Part shown: piece after piece, positions 56,533-64,000 of the stretch | Layout of the letters: each line of letters opens with the position of its first letter | Position numbering within the stretch: the stretch's first letter is position 1 | NCBI GenBank assembly: GCA_964035545.1 | Contig: OZ037769.1 | Coordinates: 16,745,633-16,809,632, forward strand | Reading direction: 5' to 3' | Source: Bugula neritina | Lineage: Eukaryota > Bryozoa > Gymnolaemata > Cheilostomatida > Bugulidae | Length of the DNA stretch: 64,000 nt | Program-made: the position numbers and the translations under genes | The notes under the pieces: model-generated | Database searches by the model: none | Told to the model about the DNA's origin: nothing | The model's input: the letters and a program-made list of their open reading frames with translations, nothing else

Positions 56533-59500
56533 TTTAGATACCCATCTTCTACATTTCCTGTGGAACACAAGAATATTACCTGCTAGTCAATTGTTTTATG
56601 ACTGAATCTCGAGGCTAGATATACGAGTGGAAATCTATACCTGTATTTATATTGGTTTCCCAGTGAATAATTAATGAGTGTAGCCAATAGAACAGGTTGC
56701 ACTATAATTGACATAACTCAGCCTATAACCTGATAATCAGATGTGGATTGGCTCTTCAACTCTATCTTCTCTGTGATATTTATTATGGTGTCAAGTAATC
56801 AGAACAACTCTTGTACTTTGTCCTCAATGAACTCGATATTATTTCTATTTCAGTGCTTGTTCTAGGTAAAAGCCTAATGTATACTTTATATAGCCTGAGT
56901 ACCACAACTCTCATGTGGCAAATACTATCAGGCTATCATTGCAGAACAACAACTAAAATCAACTTACGCTATTTAGAAATAATTTTTGAAAAGTTTTGCT
57001 TGATAGCAGTGTTTCTTAAACTAGACTGGTTTCACATATTATAAAAATTGGAATGTAACCAAACTATTGTAAGCTTACTTATTTGAATAGAAAACCTCTG
57101 CATTATAGACATTATATTAATGGTTGGAGTTGTTGGGGAGAAGTAGATGATCATGTCGAGAATAGATTTATAAAGTATAGTTAATCAGCAGCGACAGAAG
57201 TACGAGATATTCTATATATTATTTAAAGTAATATTTAGATTATATATTAATTATTTATTTATAGAGTGAATTACAATTGATTTGTACTATACTTTATACT
57301 ACAGTAGTGTACCACAGGGCGATGGGTTTGTTTGCCAGCAGCTGCCAGAATATATTGTACACTGACCTGTCTTGTAGTAAATTAACTCTGCCAATCAGAC
57401 TTTCAATTAACTGCCTCTTTTTGAGTACACCAGAAGTTCTCATTCACATTGCCTGTCAGTCAATATACACAGGGTGTTTATCTCATTGCCTTCTATTATG
57501 TAACTTAATATCACTAGTTGAAATGATGTTTATTTAAAAAATACCCTATTATATTTTGTATACAGAAAATAGTTAATGACTAATTAACGTGTGTTTAGCT
57601 TTTGTGTTGAATTGTGATTATAAGTCTAGCCAAAAGCTTTGTTTTGTTGAAGAAAGGTCAACAGGGAGAGTCAGGCACAAGCTTGCTGCTCTCAAAATCA
57701 GTTTATTCTAAACTTAAGTTATTAAACACTCTTTGGTGCTGGAGTTTACAAACACCTCCTTTACTGTCTTCAAACAATTATAGCAACGCAATCTTTTTAT
57801 TGCTAAACATGTAAAAGGAGTTGTCACATTTCTCCTTTTTTATACAGTTGAGTAAAGGCTTTTTCTCAACCAATCAAAGGTTACTATACAGAAGTTAGAT
57901 GTGCACTATATTCGTTAGTTACATAATAAAATAGACTATACTATGTCACTACATGTGTATATTATAAACCTGGTTATATATATATTGAGCTATATAAATT
58001 ATCTAACGTAATATTTAACTATATTATTATACTAACACTACAATATTATAAATTATACATCATATGACATATTATATTATAAAGTATACTTATAGATTGT
58101 GTACTATAATACTATATACAGCTCAATACATGCTATGCATGTGCAACATGGACATAGAATGTAAATGCTAATTACTATAAGAATTTACATTCTCTATGGA
58201 GATACCAACATTGTTAAAACTATTTGTTTTAATATTCCATAGAAAATATAATTATGCTGAGACACCAATATTATTAGTTACAAGTTAATTCTACCGAAGA
58301 TTGAAAAAGTGTATTTATTAAGAAAAATAGCAGCTGAATCATAAAATGTTGACTGCAAACGAGACTATTGGAAGTGCAATAGTTAATTTTTATATAAACA
58401 GCAATTAATTTTTGACTAAAATATTATAGTAATTTTACACTATAACTTGTGTGTTATTTATACACATCCTGAAAATATCTGATATATGAAAAAATGTACT
58501 GTGCGAGATATATATCTGTATAATTATGTGCTCACAGCGTTAACCACTTACCATTTATTTGCTGTTTGGTGATACGATGTCCTGCTTAGCTACATCTTTG
58601 TACAGAGAATTGGATGGACAATATAATATTTGTTAATTATTCTAATAGAAACAGCAAGCTTTAGCAAGCACTGCAAGCACTTGGCTTTTAGCTGTGAGCA
58701 CTACTGACACACTTCAGCAAGTGTTCCTAATACTGACACACTGCAGCAAGTGTTACTAATACTGACACACTGCAGCAAGTGCCTGCAGATACATGATAAG
58801 AAGCACCTGAGATGGATTTATGGATATTGTGAGTATGTACTAATCAAAACCCCCACATGGTTTGCATAAGCTAATTCTATTGGTAAGCAATTGAACCAAC
58901 ACAAATGTTGTCTTTCACTACTTTAATTAGTTAGGTAATTAAAGTAATTGGACTTGTGCATTCCAGGATGTGATGTTATACAGTGCAGTATAATTACATA
59001 TATGAAAAGGTAATAATAGCAGTGAATTAGCTCACAGCAAATGTCAGTCAGTATAATTTAGTTTATAAACAACAACTATCAATGCTACAATAGGCTTTAA
59101 AATATCAACTTGTAGCTGCAAGAAGAACCCAGCTTACAGATAGACTGAGTTCCAGCTACTTCATACCTCACCAATGGCATAGCAGGTGGGGGGAATATCA
59201 ATACTAAAATGTTTGCACTTGTTTATACATCCTGTCTTCGATTTAAAAAAGAAGGCTAAATTTAATAAATACTTGTATTTTTATTTATTTTCAAACATTA
59301 AATCACATAATTTGTAAATAAATACATGTTAAGTAAATAAATGCTATAAATGTAGATACGCTTTGGACACTATTTGGACGACAGCCAACAAAAACTAAAT
59401 AAATTTGTAAATAAATCATTGAAGAGCTTCAATAAAAGTTCTTAGATCACAGGCTAAACATAGCAGAAGAGCTGATGTTACATCACAGTCTTAGATGGAC

Positions 59501-59608
59501 GGAATAGAAATATCGATTACATCAGCAAAAATATAATATTTGAGCAAATGAATAGTGGAGTTATCTTACCAATGTCATTATAACTTATTTTAGCAGATAA
59601 ATAGATGT
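56533..59608. other. Intergenic region, CPED1-like to dynein-like gene
   Basis: About 3.1 kb of AT-rich sequence without a supported gene. It holds the 5' region of the CPED1-like gene and the 3' UTR of the dynein-like gene. It also holds a short tandem repeat at 58700-58790 (unit near ACTGACACACTGCAGCAAGT, three copies). Minus-strand AATAAA signals lie near 59280. Confidence 0.5.
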
Positions 59609-62600
59609 CTATTGTGATTTATGGCAAATATAATTCTCATTGAGAATGGAGGATATAAAAACTCTCCTCTCAATGAGATCTAAAGCCTCCTTTTCACTTT
59701 CAACTTGAATCAGCAAGTCCATAACATGACCTTTAACCCCGGCCGCCCAACCCTGCCGGGAGCAGAATAAAGGACATTTAAACTCAACGGATGTGCTGCC
59801 TTTAGCTGAGCCTTTCAACCCCGGTACAACGTGAAGTATCGGGAGAGGATTTACTGCTGGTGTGTCGTCCACGTCGAACGCCTTGATTGTGGACTTGTTA
59901 GTATCCCACAATGCATTGTGCACAAACAGTCCGCTGATGTAACATCCTGTTTCGGGCGGCGTTTTGGGGACATATCCCATAGGCAGGAACTACAGAAAAG
60001 ATGCCTAAACAGTGAGTAACGAGTAATATTAAAGTGACATAAAAATGGGAGAAATTTAATGACTAATATTAACTGCGGTCCATACATAGTATGAAACACT
60101 TCCAGGTATGACAAGTTTCTGGAATTTTCCGTGTACCTGAGTTTGAAGTTCCAAGTCAGACACATCCTGATAGAACGTTCTGGAATGCTGAATCATCAAC
60201 GTCTGCAGGAAGAGGTGCGCATCCATAAATGCAGAGAGATTGAAGGTGACTGTCTTAGCCTCAGTGTCAACATACTTTGTGAGGTGCTGACTCGCCAGCC
60301 GTAAGTCTGCCTTCCACTGCATCAGTGTAGCCCCAGAACCATTCAGTAGTTGTCCCCACTTACCAGTTACCTAAAGATAAAGAACTTAGTGTGATATGCG
60401 AGTCATATTATGTATATTTCAAAGTCAATGAAGATACTGTGCCTGTGCCTGGCTGTTGTAAGCAGACTAAAATGTTAGGAGAAGACAACTCAATAATAAT
60501 AAAAAATTATGAGGGAAAGATAAATGAGGTAACCAAATAAATTTTTGGCTTTCAACCTCTTCCTTAACTGAAAAAGCTGTCTTTGATAAAATATTTGCTA
60601 ACAAATTATTTGCAGTCTTTCCATCCAAAACAAAATAGTAGAAAAAGTTTAACAATAACCGAGGCTTGTTTTACAATAAAATTAACATAATTGAGATATG
60701 AACTTAGTGTTGTACTCCCATACCTTGCCCATAAACAGTTGATAGATCATGTCCAATGACTCGTTGTCACACGAGAACTTTGTGCGGGCAATTCCGTGCA
60801 GCATTTCGGAATCATCTAGCAACTCTTTTACTAGCCCCTTGTATTTCACCACCTGAGGTGAGGAGAATGAGTAGGTATGAGTCACCATGTATGAGTCACA
60901 ATGTATGAGTCACAATGTATGAGTCACAATGTATGAGTCACAATGTATGAGTCACCATGTATGAGTCACAATGTATGAGTCACAATGTATGAGTCACAAT
61001 GTATGAGTCACTATTTATAAGTCACCATGTATGAGTCACAATGTATGAGTCACTATTTATAAGTCACCATATATGAGTCACAATGTATGAGTCACCATTT
61101 ATGAGTCACCATGTATGAGTCACAATGTATGAGTCACCATGTATGAGTCACTATTTATAAGTCACCATGTATGAGTCACAATGTATGAGTCACCATTTAT
61201 GAGTCACCATGTATGAGTCACCATGTATGAGTCACAATGAGTCACCATGTATGAGTCACAATCTAGCAAAGCTGACTAGAAGAAAGTTCAGTTAGTAATT
61301 TGTCACTTTCTTTATTTCAGAAAACACGGCACATCAGCTAAACAATGACTATTGAGTAGTAGTTATGACATCATCAACCTGTTTATAAGAATATAGGCTT
61401 GTGTTACAGATAAGATCCTAAAGTCATGTCACTATTTGAAGTAGACGCCCCTCAAAAACTCCCAAAATATTTAGTTGTCTGCTAAGATTGTTGACTAACA
61501 CTCTCGCTAAAGCTTTATAACTTACTTGAAATATATGTTTAGTAAATGATTTTGTAAATGAATTATTTTCTATTGAGATACGAGTATTGCACCAGTAGAC
61601 CATTACACCGTTAGACCAACATTACCAATATGAGCGCAAAACCCCTGAAATAACTCTGTTTATAGAATGTATACCTGACTATGAAGAAACTTCTGCATGG
61701 GGTGGAGCTGATTGTCGGGAGAGTAAGAAAGTTCCGGAAGCTCATGCAGGACTGACTCCCACCCACTCAGTAGGATGTCTATTCCTTCAAACACTTGCTG
61801 GTGGGTTGCTTGTGGGTTGGTGATGTCAGGGTGACCACTTATTCTCGACAGCGTTGATGCCAGGCTTCTAAAATATGCAGTAAAACATTTATGTAATATA
61901 TTAAAATTGAAAAAGAATATATAATATATCATATTATAACATTTGTGTGATATATTATAATAGAACAATGATGTAATATATTACAAATAAAGCAATTATA
62001 TAATATATTATTTCAATATTTTACACAAAATTCTTACTATATACAAAACAATGTGTAACAGTTGGTATCCCAAAATTTGATTGAAAAGTACTTTTGAAAA
62101 AAAAACTTTATAAATCAAGAAATTTCTAGACTCTACCTGCTCCGTAGTAGCTGCAGGTACGCGTCTGCACTTTCACCGAGAGCCAGAAGTGATGCATTGT
62201 TAGTAAGAAGACTTTCTATTCGTTGAATGATTTCTGCTGAGCCAATAGGCTCGTCTGTAGGTTCTAAAAGTGTCGCCAAAACTGATTTCTTAAAGTCTGC
62301 GTCTGCAGTCTCTGTCTGCTGCAACTCGGCCTTAGTTCTTAGAATGTTTCTCACCATCGCTTCTACAGCCTTACCATCTTCCATAGTGGTGCAGTGGGGC
62401 TGGTATACTGATGTAACCAAGTCTAAAATTTAAGAAAAGGTGATAAATGTGGTTGTAATATATACTTCATCTATAAACAATATGACACGAATTGAACTTA
62501 TATAAACATCAAGTAAGGCATAATTCTTTCTGTTACAATTATGGATGGACACTTCCCCCTTCCTTAGAGAACTGTACTCAAAGCTCTGAGGCTACACAGA

Positions 62601-64000
62601 TGCACAAGCATGTCTCACGACGCCATCTAGTGTTGAATATACCAACCGGTAAACCGCTCTGCTCCATCGCAGCAGCTGAAGACGTGTCTCATTCCCTTCA
62701 GCACCGTCTCTAGCTCCTTGGTGCTCCAGTCTGGCAGCGCGCTGTATGCTGCCTCTGCGTAGCGACGTCTCTGCAGCAGCTGGCAGTGAAGGATTGAAAC
62801 AGGAAGTAGAAGTTCGGAGGTCAGCAGCGCCACCTTCAGACAGAGAAGACAATACTACATATTCACGTGTTGAGAGAAACAACTCCAATTTCAGATTTGC
62901 TGATTCATTAGAAAGGAAAAAGACAATTCATAGTTCTTTAAATATTTCTAATTATTATTTTACGCTTGCAAGTTGAGAGCTTTTATCATCACAAGTTATT
63001 AAACTAGAAAATAAATTTCATGATGTAAGAAAGCAAATTACTCTGTAAATAAAATGACACCTTGGTGATACATTGGTTAGTTTCCCATACTATAAAATAT
63101 ACTTTCAACTTTGCGCCATTTTAGTTTAAATTTGTAAGCCACAAACTCTCTAATAGAACTGAATTCAGTGTAGAGACTATGTTGAGGTACTGGTTAATTA
63201 GGGCAGACAACTCACAGCCTTGTTAGAATCCTTCACAGACTCAACTTTAGATAAACAATATTTGTAGGTGGAGCTGAGAAACTCTTGATAGGATCGCCTT
63301 TGCTCGAGCACATACTTAGTTGAGTGCCATATAACACTGCCTGGTAACAGTCTTCCACCTATAAAGAACATAAAACTGTAATATCCGGATAAAACATCTT
63401 AGGAACCGTAATAAACTACATCATTCAATATGGCTGCCAACCTTGACACTGCTGAGTGGTAAACCAGAGTCTAAAATTTGGACTGATGCCAGGATTGAGC
63501 TGTTCGTACGACACGACAGGCACACGTCTGCTTCTCCCTTCTTCCTTCTCATACACCACTTCCTTTATCTGCAGTATTCTCTGCAAGACACAAAAGAAGG
63601 CAACTTCTACACATGAACTTTCTTTATGAGGGAAGACAACTTACTTAAGCAAGAGAGGAAAACTTGTAAATTACTCTTTATATAGGTGTTGGCATGTTTA
63701 TGTAACAAATAGCGTATGAATCAACTTCTTCACATATTTTAAAATTATACAAACAGCAGAATTAAGATCCAAGACCACGGTTTGCTAACTCCCATTCTAT
63801 GCTATTACCTCGAGTATTGTGAGTACGGGCGGTGACCAGCGTGGAGCCAGGTGACAGCCGTGAAGGACTAGCCAGAGGCCCTTCTGCATGCTGTAATGGA
63901 GGGCTCGCTCCACGTCCCCCATCTGGATGCCTTCTCCAAAGGATAGAATGGTAACTCTGTGCTGCAGACTTTCTTCGGGGAGGAGTGACCGCACCAACTC
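59609..64000 (-). CDS. Dynein heavy chain-like C-terminus (DNHD1-like), 5' end outside window
   Basis: Exons in transcript order: 64000-63809 (partial), 63580-63442, 63358-63216, 62854-62647, 62422-62137, 61867-61675, 60852-60724, 60370-60137, 59989-59609. All junctions join in phase; about 570 codons are visible. The first exon resembles the late AAA6 region of dynein heavy chains (GLWLVLHGCHLAPRW, compare the usual G-W-V-x-L-x-N-C-H-L-A). Next come ISPNFRLWFTT and a YCLLCLKVALLTSELLL helix. The C-terminal domain ends the protein (LPMGYVPKTPPETGCYISGLF ... VEFKCPLFCSRQGWAAGVKG). Conservation to axonemal or cytoplasmic dyneins is low across the middle exons. This fits the degenerate dynein-like protein DNHD1, known for sperm flagella in mammals. 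The name is tentative; dynein-type ancestry is firmer. Confidence 0.75.
60885..61262. repeat. 14-bp tandem repeat, dynein-like gene intron
   Basis: About 26 copies of TATGAGTCACAATG or TATGAGTCACCATG, with TATTTATAAGTCAC variants. It ends about 35 nt before an acceptor in the transcript direction (exon starting at 60852). Confidence 0.93.

Overview
This is nuclear DNA of an invertebrate animal. It is AT-rich, its genes are split into many short exons with GT-AG introns, and the introns are crowded with minisatellites, simple repeats and transposons. The animal-wide gene set (Misato, AAK1-type kinase, TSP1 repeats, CPED1-type PC-esterase, dynein-like chain) excludes bacteria, fungi and plants. 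The phylum cannot be fixed from this window; a lophotrochozoan, cnidarian or sponge-like genome would fit. I built the gene models by hand from splice signals, codon phase and family resemblance. Every complete model sums to a whole number of codons.

Layout, left to right. (1) A 13-exon Misato/MSTO1 gene (+, 1190-17392). A Ty3/gypsy LTR retrotransposon (1942-9516) lies antisense in its first intron, with two apparently identical 271-bp LTRs, a tRNA-Leu primer site, gag-pol, integrase and an extra zinc-finger ORF. (2) A two-exon LIAT1-like gene (-, 18446-19727). (3) A divergently oriented 18-exon AAK1/BIKE-type kinase gene (+, 22929-39046; 1326 aa). (4) An 11-exon secreted thrombospondin type-1 repeat gene (+, 40793-47298; 474 aa) with a TATA box and a strongly basic tail. 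(5) A 10-exon CPED1-like PC-esterase gene (-, 47888-56532; 507 aa) with a 5'-truncated LINE in its last intron. (6) The last nine exons in the window of a divergent dynein-heavy-chain-like gene, probably DNHD1-like (-, 59609 to beyond 64000).

The genes do not form a pathway; they are ordinary neighbours. The most unusual signal is in the introns. At least ten tandem arrays lie in the introns, and many start or end on, or within about 20 nt of, a splice junction. In three cases the repeat unit contains the functional splice site: an exon end with its donor triplicated at MSTO1 exon 7, an acceptor with the exon start repeated about 16 times before MSTO1 exon 10, and a donor repeated about 12 times after AAK1 exon 5. 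Other points of interest are two MITE-like families, each with two copies (one with perfect 8-bp target duplications); a gag zinc knuckle with all three cysteines replaced by single first-base changes; and three transposon ORF breaks that all fall in homopolymer runs.
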